Below are positions 47,317-55,962 of a DNA stretch of 64,000 nt, piece by piece. Every line of letters begins with the position of its first letter. Position 1 is the first letter of the stretch. The translations under genes and the position numbers were made by a program. Location of the stretch: assembly GCF_014268455.2 (NCBI RefSeq), contig NZ_CP077085.1:2170001-2234000 (forward strand), written 5' to 3'. Origin of the DNA: Pseudomonas shahriarae (lineage in GTDB: Bacteria > Pseudomonadota > Gammaproteobacteria > Pseudomonadales > Pseudomonadaceae). The notes below the pieces were generated by a model. The model did not search any database, had not been told where the DNA came from, and saw only the letters and a program-made list of their open reading frames with translations.

Positions 47317-47790
47317 TTGAGTACCAAGCTGATTACCAAAGAAGGTCATGAGGCACTGAAAAAAGAGCTCGATTACCTGTGGCGAGAAAAACGTCCTGAT
47401 ACAACGCGCAAGGTGACGTGGGCTGCTTCGCTGGGAGACCGCAGCGAGAACGCCGACTACCAGTACAACAAGAAGCTGCTGCGTGAAATCGATCGCCGGG
47501 TGCGTTACCTGCGCAAGCGCCTGGAAGATATGCGGGTGGTGGAGTACATGCCCGAGCAGGAGGGCAAGGTATTTTTCGGCGCCTGGGTGGATATCGAGAA
47601 CGAGCAGGGCGAGACCAAGCGTTTTCGCATCGTGGGTTATGACGAGATTTATGAGCGCATGGACTACATCTCCATCGACTCCCCCATGGCCAGGGCCTTG
47701 CTGCGCAAAGAAGTGGATGATGAGGCCATTGTGCAGACGCCAAATGGCGAAATGTGCTGGTGGATCACAGGTATCGAATACATCAAGTAA
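47317..47790 (+). CDS. greB: Transcript cleavage factor GreB
   Basis: Protein of 157 residues that rescues backtracked RNA polymerase. Its N-terminal coiled coil carries the acidic tip (SLGDRSENADYQYNKK), and the C-terminal FKBP-like domain includes VFFGAWVDIENE. The TTG at 47317 gives MSTKLITKEGHEALKKELDY, matching the family start. The frame is open to 47281, which would add 12 unrelated residues. A TTG start implies moderate translation. Confidence 0.93.
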   Translation: MSTKLITKEGHEALKKELDYLWREKRPDTTRKVTWAASLGDRSENADYQYNKKLLREIDRRVRYLRKRLEDMRVVEYMPEQEGKVFFGAWVDIENEQGETKRFRIVGYDEIYERMDYISIDSPMARALLRKEVDDEAIVQTPNGEMCWWITGIEYIK

Positions 47791-47797
47791 CTGTGAG

Positions 47798-47832
47798 TGG
47801 CCCGCTCCCCAAGGAGGAAGCGGGCCATTTTT
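47798..47832 (+). terminator. Terminator after greB, shared with the convergent permease gene
   Basis: TGGCCCGCT/AGCGGGCCA stem and T5. The permease gene ends four bases beyond on the other strand. Confidence 0.88.
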
Positions 47833-47835
47833 GTT

Positions 47836-50349
47836 TCAGCCTTCGCGCAGTACCGCCAGTGGGCTGGCGTTCAACGCGCGGCGTGTACCGAACACTCCGG
47901 CACCACCGATCAGCACTGCACCGATCACTGGCAGCACCAGCAGCCATGGGTGAGGGTGCCAGACCAGGTCGAATGCGTAGCGATACAGCACCAGGGTCAC
48001 TAGCTCGGTACCCAGTGCCGCCAGCAACCCGCTGACCGCGCCCAGCAGCCCGAACTCGATACGCCGGGCCTTGACCAGCAACTTGCGCTCCGCACCCAGG
48101 GCGCGCAACAAGGCGCCCTGGCGGATGCGTTCGTCCAGGGTGGCCTGCAGGCCGGAGAACAGCACCGCCATGCCAGCCGCGAGGACAAACAGCAGCACGT
48201 ATTCCACGGCCAGCGTGACCTGGGCCAGGATGCTGCGCAGTTGGGCCAGCAGCGCCTCGACCTGCAGGATGGTCACGGCCGGGAAGGCCCGGGACAGGTC
48301 GACGATCTGCTGGTCATGGCCGGCGGCCAGATAGAAGCTGGTCAGGTACGTGGCCGGCAGGTCCTTCAGGGTGCCAGGCTGGAAGATCATGAAGAAGTTG
48401 GGTTGGAAATTGTCCCAGTTGATCTCCCGCAGGCTGGTGACCCGGGCTTCACGGTTTTCCCCGCCAACGGTAAAGATCAGATGGTCGTTGAGCTTGAGCT
48501 TGAGGCTTTCGGCGACCTTGGCTTCGACCGAGACCCCCGGTATTTCATCGCTCGGCTGATCCGCCCACCAGGTGCCCGATGTCAGGGTATTGCCAGGGGG
48601 CAGGTTGGCCGCCCAGGTCAGGCTCAGGTCTCGCTGTATCGCCCGATCGCCACTGGAGTCCTTGCTGACAATTTCCTGCACCGGTTCGCCGTTGATGCTG
48701 ATCAGGCGTCCCGGCACCACCGGATACAAGGGCGCGGCCTGTGCCTGCAGTTCAAGCAGGCGGGCACCGAAGGCGTCCTTGTCGGCTGGCAGGATGTTAA
48801 GCGCGAAATAGTTGGGGGCATCCTTGGGCAGTTGGTTCTGCCAGGTGTCCAGCAACTCGCCACGCAGCAGGGCGATCAAACCCATCGACAGCAGGATCAG
48901 GCCGAACGCCAGGGACTGGCCCGCCGCCGCCAGCGGGTGGCGCAACAGTTGGCCCAACCCCAGGCGCCAGGGCAGGGCAGCACGCGCCAGCAGGCGGCGC
49001 AGGCTTTGCAAGAGCAACAGCAGCAGGCCACCGAGGAGCAGCGCGGCGATCACCCCGCCGCCCAGCAGGGCGAAGGTCAGCACCAGATCCAGGCTCAGGC
49101 GCCACATGATCAGGCCCAGGGCAAACAGCGCCGCGCCATACACCATCCAGGTGCTGGAGGGGATCGGCAGCAAGTCGCGTCGCAGCACCCGCAACGGCGG
49201 CACTCGGCCCAGGGCTGCCAGAGGGGGCAGGGCAAAGCCGGCCAGGGCCACCAGGCCGGTACCGATGCCGGCGACGGCCGGCAGCAATCCGCCGGGTGGC
49301 ACGTCTGCCGGCAACAGGTCGTTCAACAGGTAAAACAGGCCCAGTTGGGCGAACCAGCCCAGAGCTGCACCGGCGAGGCTGGCCAGCAAGCCCAGGACGG
49401 TCAGTTGCAGGCTGAACAGCAGCATGGTTTCCCTTCGCGACAGACCCAGGCAGCGCAGCAGCGCACTGGCGTCGAAGCGGCGGCTGGCAAAGCGGTTGGC
49501 CGACAGGGCCACGGCGACGCCGGAGAGCAACACGGCGACCAGACTGGCCATGTTCAGGTAGCGCTCGGCCTTGCCCAGGGCACCACCGATCTGCTGGTTG
49601 CCGTCCCGCGCATCCTGCAGGCGCTGGTTGGCGGCCAGTCCCGGGGTGATCTGGTCTCGGTAGGTTTGCAGCGCGATACTGGCTGGCGGCGCACGCCACA
49701 ACTCGCGGTAGCTGACCCGGCTTCCCGGCTGCACCACGCCGGTGGCCTCAAGGTCGGCCAGGTTGATCATCACCCGCGGGGTGAGGCTGTAGAGATTGCC
49801 GGCCCGATCCGGCTCATAGGTGAGTACGCGGGCCAGGCGCAGGGTCTTCAGGCCGACGTCGATACTGTCGCCGACTTTCAGGTCCAGTGCGGTCAGCAGG
49901 CGGGCCTCGACCCAGGCTTCGCCGGATTTCGGCCCGCCGCCCGGGGTGTCTTCGGCGAACGGTTCGGCCGCGCTTTTCAACTGGCCGCGCAGCGGGTACT
50001 GCTCGTTGACCGCCTTGATGCTCGATAACTGAATACCGTTGTCGGTGGCGATGACGCTGGAAAACTCCACCACCCTGGCATGTGCCAGGCCCAGTTGCGT
50101 GCCACTGGTTATCTGCTCGGGCCGGGCCGGGGAACTGCCCTCCAGCACCAGGTCGGCGCCAAGGAACTCGGTGGCGCGCAACAGCATCGCGCCGTTGAGT
50201 CGTGCGCCGAAGTAGCCGATGGCCGTGCTGGCGGCTACGGCCACCAGCAGGGCGAAGAATAGGACGCGCAACTCACCGGCGCGGGCATCGCGCAGCAATT
50301 GGCGCAGGGCAAGGCTGAACAGGCGCAACAGCGGCAAACGTGCCATCAA
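47836..50349 (-). CDS. ABC transporter permease, FtsX/YbbP type
   Basis: Permease of 837 residues with ten predicted spans: one at the N-terminus, blocks near 260-420 and 425-500, and three at the C-terminus. This is the MacB/FtsX duplicated layout, typical of YbbP partners of YbbA. It overlaps the ATPase gene by four bases. In E. coli the ybbAP pair lies beside tesA, as here, and may handle lipid or lysophospholipid-related material. Confidence 0.9.
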   Translation of the reverse strand: MMARLPLLRLFSLALRQLLRDARAGELRVLFFALLVAVAASTAIGYFGARLNGAMLLRATEFLGADLVLEGSSPARPEQITSGTQLGLAHARVVEFSSVIATDNGIQLSSIKAVNEQYPLRGQLKSAAEPFAEDTPGGGPKSGEAWVEARLLTALDLKVGDSIDVGLKTLRLARVLTYEPDRAGNLYSLTPRVMINLADLEATGVVQPGSRVSYRELWRAPPASIALQTYRDQITPGLAANQRLQDARDGNQQIGGALGKAERYLNMASLVAVLLSGVAVALSANRFASRRFDASALLRCLGLSRRETMLLFSLQLTVLGLLASLAGAALGWFAQLGLFYLLNDLLPADVPPGGLLPAVAGIGTGLVALAGFALPPLAALGRVPPLRVLRRDLLPIPSSTWMVYGAALFALGLIMWRLSLDLVLTFALLGGGVIAALLLGGLLLLLLQSLRRLLARAALPWRLGLGQLLRHPLAAAGQSLAFGLILLSMGLIALLRGELLDTWQNQLPKDAPNYFALNILPADKDAFGARLLELQAQAAPLYPVVPGRLISINGEPVQEIVSKDSSGDRAIQRDLSLTWAANLPPGNTLTSGTWWADQPSDEIPGVSVEAKVAESLKLKLNDHLIFTVGGENREARVTSLREINWDNFQPNFFMIFQPGTLKDLPATYLTSFYLAAGHDQQIVDLSRAFPAVTILQVEALLAQLRSILAQVTLAVEYVLLFVLAAGMAVLFSGLQATLDERIRQGALLRALGAERKLLVKARRIEFGLLGAVSGLLAALGTELVTLVLYRYAFDLVWHPHPWLLVLPVIGAVLIGGAGVFGTRRALNASPLAVLREG

Positions 50350-51029
50350 GGCTCCAGGGGCTCGACCATCTGGCCGGCTTCAAGGCGGATCAGGCGTCGG
50401 CAGCGATGGGCCAGCCGCTCGTCGTGGGTCACCAGCACCAGAGTGGTGCCGTTCTCTTTGTTGAGCTCGAACAGCAGGTCGCTGATGCGCTCGCCGGTGT
50501 GGCTGTCGAGGTTGCCGGTGGGTTCATCGGCAAACAGTACGTCCGGCTCGGCGGCGAATGCGCGGGCAATGGCCACTCGTTGTTGCTCGCCACCGGAGAG
50601 CTGGCGGGGCGAGTGAGTCAGGCGCTGGCCCAGGCCGACCCGTTCGAGCAAGTGCCGGGCGCGTTCGCGGGCGTCTTTGCGACCGTCCAGCTCCAGGGGC
50701 AGCATGACGTTTTCCAGGGCATTGAGGCTGTCGAGCAATTGGAATGACTGGAACACAAAGCCGACGTGTTCGGCGCGGATGCGCGCCCGTTGATCTTCGT
50801 CCAGGACACTCAGGGCCTGGCCGGCGAGGGTGACTTCACCGCTGCTGGGCAGGTCGAGCCCGGCCAGCAGGCCAAGGAGCGTGGATTTTCCCGAGCCGGA
50901 GCTGCCGACGATAGCCAGGCTATCGCCCTTGTTCAGTTCCAGGCTCAGTTCGTGCAGGATGGTCAGTTCACCTTCCGCGCTGGGAACCACTTTGCTAAGG
51001 TTCTGCGCGGTGAGAATGCATGCGCCCAT
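50346..51029 (-). CDS. ybbA: ABC transporter ATP-binding protein YbbA
   Basis: ATPase of 227 residues with Walker A GSSGSGKSTLLGLL, signature LSGGEQQRVAIARA and Walker B DVLFADEPTGNLD, the LolD/MacB-type exporter ATPase pattern. ATG 51029 is chosen because a longer frame would run through the tesA start. The tesA ATG at 51040 is only ten bases away on the other strand. Confidence 0.92.
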   Translation of the reverse strand: MGACILTAQNLSKVVPSAEGELTILHELSLELNKGDSLAIVGSSGSGKSTLLGLLAGLDLPSSGEVTLAGQALSVLDEDQRARIRAEHVGFVFQSFQLLDSLNALENVMLPLELDGRKDARERARHLLERVGLGQRLTHSPRQLSGGEQQRVAIARAFAAEPDVLFADEPTGNLDSHTGERISDLLFELNKENGTTLVLVTHDERLAHRCRRLIRLEAGQMVEPLEP

Positions 51030-51039
51030 GGAGAATCCG

Positions 51040-51645
51040 ATGCGAATATGGTTTTTGAGTGCTGGCCTGGCCCTGATGTGCATGGCCCAGAACGCAGCGG
51101 CGGGTACTGTCCTGATCGTTGGCGATAGTATCAGTGCCGGTTTCGGCCTGGATACCAGCAAAGGGTGGGTGGCACTGCTGGAGCAACGGCTCAAGCAGGA
51201 GGGGTTCGACGATAAAGTGGTCAACGCCTCCATCAGCGGCGACACCAGTGCCGGAGGCTTGGCGCGGCTGCCGGCGGCGCTTGCAGAGCATAAGCCGGAC
51301 GTGGTGGTGATCGAGTTGGGCGGCAACGACGGCTTGCGTGGACAGCCCCCGGCACAATTGCAACAAAATCTTGCGTCGATGATCGACCAGTCCAAGGCCG
51401 GTGGCGCCAAGGTGTTGCTGCTGGGGATGCAGTTGCCACCCAATTATGGCCCGCGCTACACCACGGCATTTGCCGAAGTCTATGGCGTGCTGGCCAAGGA
51501 AAAAAACGTTCCCCTGGTACCGTTTTTTCTTGAAGGGGTGGGGGGGCATCCGGAGATGATGCAGGCGGATCAACTGCACCCGGCAGTCGGCGCCCAGGCC
51601 AAGTTGCTGGAAAATGTCTGGCCGACGCTAAAACCGCTGTTATGA
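51040..51645 (+). CDS. tesA: Arylesterase / lysophospholipase L1, TesA type
   Basis: SGNH hydrolase of 201 residues with a signal peptide (MRIWFLSAGLALMCMAQNAA, about 1-20). The blocks are GDSISAGFGL (Ser), VIELGGNDGL (Asn) and DQLHPAVGA (Asp-His). It acts in the periplasm on acyl-CoA, lysophospholipids or aryl esters. ATG 51040 is head to head with ybbA, as in E. coli. Confidence 0.93.
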   Translation: MRIWFLSAGLALMCMAQNAAAGTVLIVGDSISAGFGLDTSKGWVALLEQRLKQEGFDDKVVNASISGDTSAGGLARLPAALAEHKPDVVVIELGGNDGLRGQPPAQLQQNLASMIDQSKAGGAKVLLLGMQLPPNYGPRYTTAFAEVYGVLAKEKNVPLVPFFLEGVGGHPEMMQADQLHPAVGAQAKLLENVWPTLKPLL

Positions 51646-51701
51646 CGCTTTTCTAGCAGCGGTCTTTCGGCTAAGGTGGCGCCCCCGATTTGGAGCCCCC
51701 G

Positions 51702-51998
51702 ATGTCGTCGCGTCCTGCCTGGTCCCTATTTGCCTACCAACTGATCGAGCCTGACGAGCAGCTGGATCTGTTCGCCTGCCAGGAAGTGAAGGTGCACCTG
51801 GTCACGCGTCAGCTGGAGCTGGGCGGCACGATCGACCGTACGCTCTGCGGCACATTGCTGCCGGCCCAGCCCCGCTGGTCTTCGGTGGATCGCTCGATCT
51901 TCCAGGACCAGCGCCTGTGCCCCTTGTGCCGGGCGATTCTCGAATCGCAAAAGCGTGGCACACCGCCTATCTGGCCCGAACTGCGCTTCGAGCTTTAA
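51702..51998 (+). CDS. Small conserved protein of unknown function with a C-terminal CxxC
   Basis: Protein of 98 residues, soluble, with QRLCPLCRAILESQKR near the C-terminus, a possible metal-binding CPLC pair, and another Cys in RTLCGTLLP. ATG 51702 (MSSRPAWSLF) is preferred to 51690. It sits 57 bases after tesA and 58 before the transpeptidase. Such short conserved proteins occur in Pseudomonas; the function is unknown. Confidence 0.65.
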   Translation: MSSRPAWSLFAYQLIEPDEQLDLFACQEVKVHLVTRQLELGGTIDRTLCGTLLPAQPRWSSVDRSIFQDQRLCPLCRAILESQKRGTPPIWPELRFEL

Positions 51999-52056
51999 GG
52001 GCTGCTACACGCTACAATCGCCATTTACCCCCGTCGATCTGCGAAGGATTTTCCGG

Positions 52057-53025
52057 ATGTTGTCGCGTCTGCCTGTCGTCACCCGTTGCCTGTCTCTCGC
52101 TGCCTTATGTGCAGCCGGTCCTGTTGCGGCTCTGCAACTGCCCCTGCCACCGCCGGGTGAAGACATTGTCGGCGAGGTCCAGGTGATCAAGGCCAAGTAC
52201 GAAGACACCTTTGCCGACCTGGGCGTGACTTACGACCTGGGCTATTCGGAGATGGTCGCGGCCAACCCTGGCGTGGATGCCTGGCTACCGGGCACCGGCG
52301 CGGAGATTGTGCTGCCGACCCGTTTCATCCTGCCGCCGGGACCCCGCGAAGGCATCGTGATCAACCTCGCCGAGTACCGTCTGTACTACTACCCCAAGGG
52401 CCAGGACGTGGTGTACACCTTCCCGCTGGGGATCGGTCGCGAGGGTTGGGGTTCGCCGATTGCCCACACCAGCATCATTGCCAAGACACCCAACCCGACC
52501 TGGACTCCTCCTGCGTCGATCAAGGCCGAACACGCAGCAGACGGTGACCCGCTGCCCAACGTAGTGCCGGCAGGTCCGGACAATCCCCTGGGGCCATTCA
52601 AGTTTACCCTGGGCACGCCGGGCTACCTGATTCATGGCTCCAACAAGAAGTTCGGTATCGGTACCCGTACCAGTCATGGTTGCTTCCGCATGTTCAACAA
52701 CAACGTGCTGGAGATGGCCAAGATGGTTCCGGTGGGCACGTCGGTGCGGATCATCAATGACGCCTACAAATTCGGCATCAGCGGCGGCAAGGTCTATCTG
52801 GAGGCGCATGCGCCGTTGAACGACGATGGCACGCCGTCGGTGGTCGACAAGCACACGGCAGTCATCAATGCGATGCTCAAGCGCGAAGACCTGGCCAATA
52901 ACCTGCGGGTCGATTGGGATCAAGTGCGTGATGTGGTGGCGGCCGAAGATGGTTTGCCGGCGCAAATTGGCGAACCGGGCGCGGCGCCGATGGTCAGCAG
53001 CATGCCGGTCGATCTGCAGCAGTAA
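52057..53025 (+). CDS. L,D-transpeptidase (YkuD family)
   Basis: Protein of 322 residues. An N-terminal signal peptide (about 1-27) is followed by a LysM-like region (YSEMVAANPGVDAWLPGTG) and the catalytic YkuD domain, with the Cys in RTSHGCFRMFNNNV. It resembles ErfK/YbiS enzymes that attach Braun-type lipoprotein to peptidoglycan. The OprI lipoprotein gene lies just downstream on the other strand. ATG 52057 follows GAAGGA. Confidence 0.9.
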   Translation: MLSRLPVVTRCLSLAALCAAGPVAALQLPLPPPGEDIVGEVQVIKAKYEDTFADLGVTYDLGYSEMVAANPGVDAWLPGTGAEIVLPTRFILPPGPREGIVINLAEYRLYYYPKGQDVVYTFPLGIGREGWGSPIAHTSIIAKTPNPTWTPPASIKAEHAADGDPLPNVVPAGPDNPLGPFKFTLGTPGYLIHGSNKKFGIGTRTSHGCFRMFNNNVLEMAKMVPVGTSVRIINDAYKFGISGGKVYLEAHAPLNDDGTPSVVDKHTAVINAMLKREDLANNLRVDWDQVRDVVAAEDGLPAQIGEPGAAPMVSSMPVDLQQ

Positions 53026-53044
53026 CGCCTGTCTCCCATCGAAG

Positions 53045-53076
53045 CCCGCCACGGATTGCCCCTGGCGGGTTTTTTA
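53045..53076 (+). terminator. Terminator of the L,D-transpeptidase gene
   Basis: CCCGCCA/TGGCGGG stem with a T6 run. Confidence 0.9.
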
Positions 53077-53114
53077 TTGCCTGGGATCCGTAGCCGAATC
53101 CCAGGCAATAAAAA
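53071..53114. repeat. 17-bp inverted repeat joining two terminators
   Basis: TTTTTATTGCCTGGGAT (53071-53087) is the exact reverse complement of ATCCCAGGCAATAAAAA (53098-53114). It overlaps the T tract of the transpeptidase terminator and that of oprI, making a third hairpin between convergent genes. Confidence 0.85.
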
Positions 53115-53136
53115 GCCGATCCAAAATGGATCGGCT
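53107..53136 (-). terminator. Terminator of oprI
   Basis: On the minus strand AGCCGATCC/GGATCGGCT with a short loop, followed by a T run, 22 bases after the oprI stop. Confidence 0.9.
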
Positions 53137-53158
53137 AGATAACAACCCCGAAGGATTA

Positions 53159-53410
53159 TTACTTGCGGCTAGCTTTTTCAAGCATGCGCAGAGCGCGCTC
53201 GTTAGCTTCGTCAGCAGTCTGTTGTGCTTTTTGAGCAGCAGCCAGAGCTTCATCAGCTTTACGGTAGGCTTCGTCTGCACGAGCCTGGGAGCGAGCTGCT
53301 GCGTCTTCAGTTGCAGTCAGACGAGCTTCGGTTTCTTTGGAGACGCTGCTGCAACCGGTAGCCAGAACTGCGGCCAGAGCCAGAGCAGAGAATTTCAGAA
53401 CGTTGTTCAT
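53159..53410 (-). CDS. oprI: Major outer-membrane lipoprotein OprI
   Basis: Protein of 83 residues. The signal peptide ends in the lipobox ATGC (about 16-19), and a long Ala-rich coiled coil follows ([20 protein letters not shown]) ending in [12 protein letters not shown] with the C-terminal Lys used for linkage to peptidoglycan. ATG 53410 has an AAGGGG site; the open frame adds five more codons. The gene is strongly expressed in Pseudomonas. An L,D-transpeptidase that could link it lies convergent to it. Confidence 0.95.
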   Translation of the reverse strand: MNNVLKFSALALAAVLATGCSSVSKETEARLTATEDAAARSQARADEAYRKADEALAAAQKAQQTADEANERALRMLEKASRK

Positions 53411-54024
53411 CGTGTTCCCCTTCAAGGACTTTCTAATTAATGGCTAATTTCTCAGAGTGAGCTAATAGCCGGCGTACATACTACCCATTACTTGTAGTAA
53501 GTAAACTGACGTAGCGCAAGAAGCAAAAAAAATTCTTGTGCTGAATCTGTTTTGGCTAATCTTTAGAGGGTCTGTATAAAAAATATCCAGTTTTTGACGC
53601 TTGGTCAAAGATTGGATCCAGGCTGAAAGCGCCGCCTGGCAAGTGTTAAACGTTGTAAGCCGATGTCAATTTATATATCTGCCCTCATACTATTGTTCAG
53701 ATTGTCCCGGGGTTGCCGGGCATCTTTCGCGCATGTAGAGGTGACTTTAAAAGCGCTGGTTCGTCTCACGCTTCAACTGCCGGCAATGTTCAGGCTATCG
53801 ACCACAGGATGTTCGATCAGCCCTTTCTATGTTCGCGAGCCAAATGGATGACGAGTGTCCCTTGAGCAATGACAGGATTGGTGCCTACTATTCCTGCGTG
53901 CGGGGCGTGAGTGCTGTAGGGCTTTTCTCGTTGTCGAAACCGGCACGGGGTGGCGTAGATGTTCCTTCGCCGGAAAAACATCGGTAAGGTAGGGGTCAGA
54001 AACCAAGACCCGCGAGGAGTAGTG
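53411..54024. other. oprI upstream region and a long gene-free stretch
   Basis: About 614 bases separate oprI from the next gene. An inverted pair TTACT/AGTAA lies at 53488-53500, in the likely oprI promoter. A 62-codon frame at 53663-53851 has no site or recognised sequence and is not called. Nothing else is seen. Confidence 0.4.
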
Positions 54025-54306
54025 ATGAGCGAGGCGTTGTCCATCCACCATGACCAGGCTGGTCATCAGTTCGAGACCAATGTGGACGGTCATCGTGCCT
54101 ATCTGACCTACATGGACCTGGGGAAGCAGACCCTGGATATTTACCGCACGTTTGTGCCCAATGCCCTGCGTGGGCGCGGCATTGCCGCTGCGCTGACCGA
54201 AGAAGCGCTGCAATACGCCGAGAGCATGGGCTACACGGTGATTCCGTCCTGCTCCTACGTCGAGCGCTACATGGAGCGCCACCAGCGCCATGCCGCGAAG
54301 CTGTGA
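54025..54306 (+). CDS. Small GNAT-like acetyltransferase (YidJ/PF14542 type)
   Basis: Protein of 93 residues with the short GNAT core: RTFVPNALRGRGIAAALTEE for acetyl-CoA and GYTVIPSCSYVERYMERHQ at the C-terminus. It matches the Gcn5-related N-acetyltransferase-like family of about 90-100 residues. ATG 54025 follows GAGGAG. The substrate is unknown. Separate from oprI and DAHP synthase. Confidence 0.85.
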   Translation: MSEALSIHHDQAGHQFETNVDGHRAYLTYMDLGKQTLDIYRTFVPNALRGRGIAAALTEEALQYAESMGYTVIPSCSYVERYMERHQRHAAKL

Positions 54307-54323
54307 AAGCAAACAGGCAGGCA

Positions 54324-54355
54324 TAAAAAAACGCCGGGCTTAGCCCGGCGTTTTT
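54324..54355. terminator. Bidirectional terminator between the GNAT gene and DAHP synthase
   Basis: AACGCCGGGC/GCCCGGCGTT with a TTA loop, flanked by A and T runs on the two sides, between convergent genes. Confidence 0.9.
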
Positions 54356-54362
54356 GTGTGCG

Positions 54363-55439
54363 TCAGGTACGTTTGCGCTTGGGCAATACGTCCTTGAGCT
54401 TGGCGTGCATGCTGCGCAGGGTGGTCTCGGTGGCGGACCAGTCGATGCAGGCGTCGGTGATCGAGACGCCGTATTGCAGGTCGGCCAGATCCTTTGGAAT
54501 CGCCTGGCAGCCCCAGTTCAGGTGGCTTTCGACCATAAGGCCGATAATCGACTGGTTGCCTTCCAGGATCTGGTTGGCCACGTTCTCCATCACCAGCGGT
54601 TGCAGGGCCGGATCCTTGTTGGAGTTGGCGTGACTGCAATCGACCATGATGTTCGGCTTGATCTTCGCCTTGGTCAGTGCCTGTTCGCACAGGGCCACGC
54701 TGACCGAATCATAGTTGGGCTTGCCATTGCCGCCACGCAGGACCACGTGGCCATAGGCGTTGCCCTTGGTGGTGACGATGGACACGCCACCTTCCTGGTT
54801 GATCCCCAGGAAACGGTGTGGGCTGGAAACCGACTGCAGGGCGTTGATCGCCACGGTCAGGCCGCCATCGGTACCGTTCTTGAAACCCACGGCCGAGGAC
54901 AGGCCGGAGGCCATTTCGCGGTGGGTTTGCGATTCGGTAGTGCGCGCGCCGATCGCCGACCAACTGATCAGGTCCTGCAGGTATTGCGGGGAAATCGGGT
55001 CCAGGGCTTCGGTGGCCGTTGGCAGGCCCATTTCAGCCAGGTCCAGCAGCAGCTTGCGGCCGATATGCAAACCATCCTGGATCTTGAACGAGTCGTCCAG
55101 GTACGGATCGTTGATCAGACCTTTCCAGCCCACGGTAGTGCGCGGCTTCTCGAAGTACACGCGCATCACCAGGTACAGGGTGTCGGATACTTCCGCAGCC
55201 AGCACTTTGAGGCGTTCGGCGTACTCGTGGGCAGCCTTGAGGTCGTGGATCGAGCAGGGCCCGATCACCACGAACAGGCGGTGGTCAGTGCCGTCGAGGA
55301 TGTCACGAATGACTTCGCGGCCCTTGGTGACGGTCTGCAATGCAGCGTCGCTCAGAGGGATTTCGCGCTTGAGCTGATCGGGCGTGATCAGGGTCTCGTT
55401 GGATTCGACGTTTAGGTCGTTGATCGGTAAATCAGCCAT
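54363..55439 (-). CDS. 3-deoxy-7-phosphoheptulonate (DAHP) synthase, class I
   Basis: First enzyme of aromatic amino acid synthesis, 358 residues, joining PEP and erythrose-4-phosphate. Motifs: VVIGPCSIHDLKAAHEYAER, KPRTTVGWKGL, DCSHANSNKD and LVESHLNWGCQ. The start MADLPINDLNVE at 55439 is chosen; a longer frame goes on to 55802. AroF/AroG-type; the feedback amino acid cannot be read by eye. EPSP synthase of the same pathway opens this window. Confidence 0.95.
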   Translation of the reverse strand: MADLPINDLNVESNETLITPDQLKREIPLSDAALQTVTKGREVIRDILDGTDHRLFVVIGPCSIHDLKAAHEYAERLKVLAAEVSDTLYLVMRVYFEKPRTTVGWKGLINDPYLDDSFKIQDGLHIGRKLLLDLAEMGLPTATEALDPISPQYLQDLISWSAIGARTTESQTHREMASGLSSAVGFKNGTDGGLTVAINALQSVSSPHRFLGINQEGGVSIVTTKGNAYGHVVLRGGNGKPNYDSVSVALCEQALTKAKIKPNIMVDCSHANSNKDPALQPLVMENVANQILEGNQSIIGLMVESHLNWGCQAIPKDLADLQYGVSITDACIDWSATETTLRSMHAKLKDVLPKRKRT

Positions 55440-55626
55440 CGTGTTACTCGTCAGGGTCACGGGTGCCGGCCGCCAGCGAACCCCGTGCGGCGGAGCACAG
55501 CATGATTTAAATGCAGCGGGGAGCCGAACCTTAGCGCGTACAAGCCGGCTCGACAATGGGCAATTGCGCGCGGTGTCGTGCGGCCTGATAGTGTGTTGCC
55601 TGGTTAAAGGGTGTGGTGCAGATCGA

Positions 55627-55962
55627 GTGAAAGCGTTTGAATTGACGGATTTGGATATCGACCAGCAGTTGCTGGCGTTGCCGGGTGCTTCGCTGCTGGT
55701 GTTTACCAGTGTCGGCTGTTCCAGTTGCCGCTGGGCGCGCCAGCAGTTGCCCGGCTGGGAGCTGCCGGTTGCGCGCATCTGCTGGATCGACGCCGGGCAC
55801 AATGGCGGCGCGGTGCAGCGCTACGGGATCTTTCATTTGCCGGCGCTGTTTGTGGTGTGCGAGGGTCAGTTCCACGGCGCATTGCAGACGGGTCTGAATG
55901 CCGGCGACCTACGTGAGGCTATAGAAGAAGCGCTCAAACGAGAACCAGAGGAGTTGCCATGA
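55627..55962 (+). CDS. Thioredoxin-fold protein with CSSC motif
   Basis: Protein of 111 residues starting at GTG 55627. The thioredoxin core is seen in LLVFTSVGCSSCRWARQQL, with a CxxC at about 34-37, then FHLPALFVVCEGQ with the cis-Pro. No signal peptide, so cytosolic. The frame is open upstream to 55384, so the start is uncertain. It overlaps the PanE-like gene by four bases. Confidence 0.78.
   Translation: MKAFELTDLDIDQQLLALPGASLLVFTSVGCSSCRWARQQLPGWELPVARICWIDAGHNGGAVQRYGIFHLPALFVVCEGQFHGALQTGLNAGDLREAIEEALKREPEELP

Noticed and set aside
48241..50028. 595-codon plus-strand frame opposite the YbbP-like permease
   Set aside because: Gln/Gly/Arg-rich shadow; the minus-strand frame has membrane spans and the family layout.
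53663..53851. 62-codon frame downstream of the oprI promoter region
   Set aside because: No ribosome-binding site, no family and poor codon use.
54363..55802. Longer DAHP synthase start at 55802
   Set aside because: The added residues do not resemble the family; the MADLPINDLN start gives the usual length of 358.
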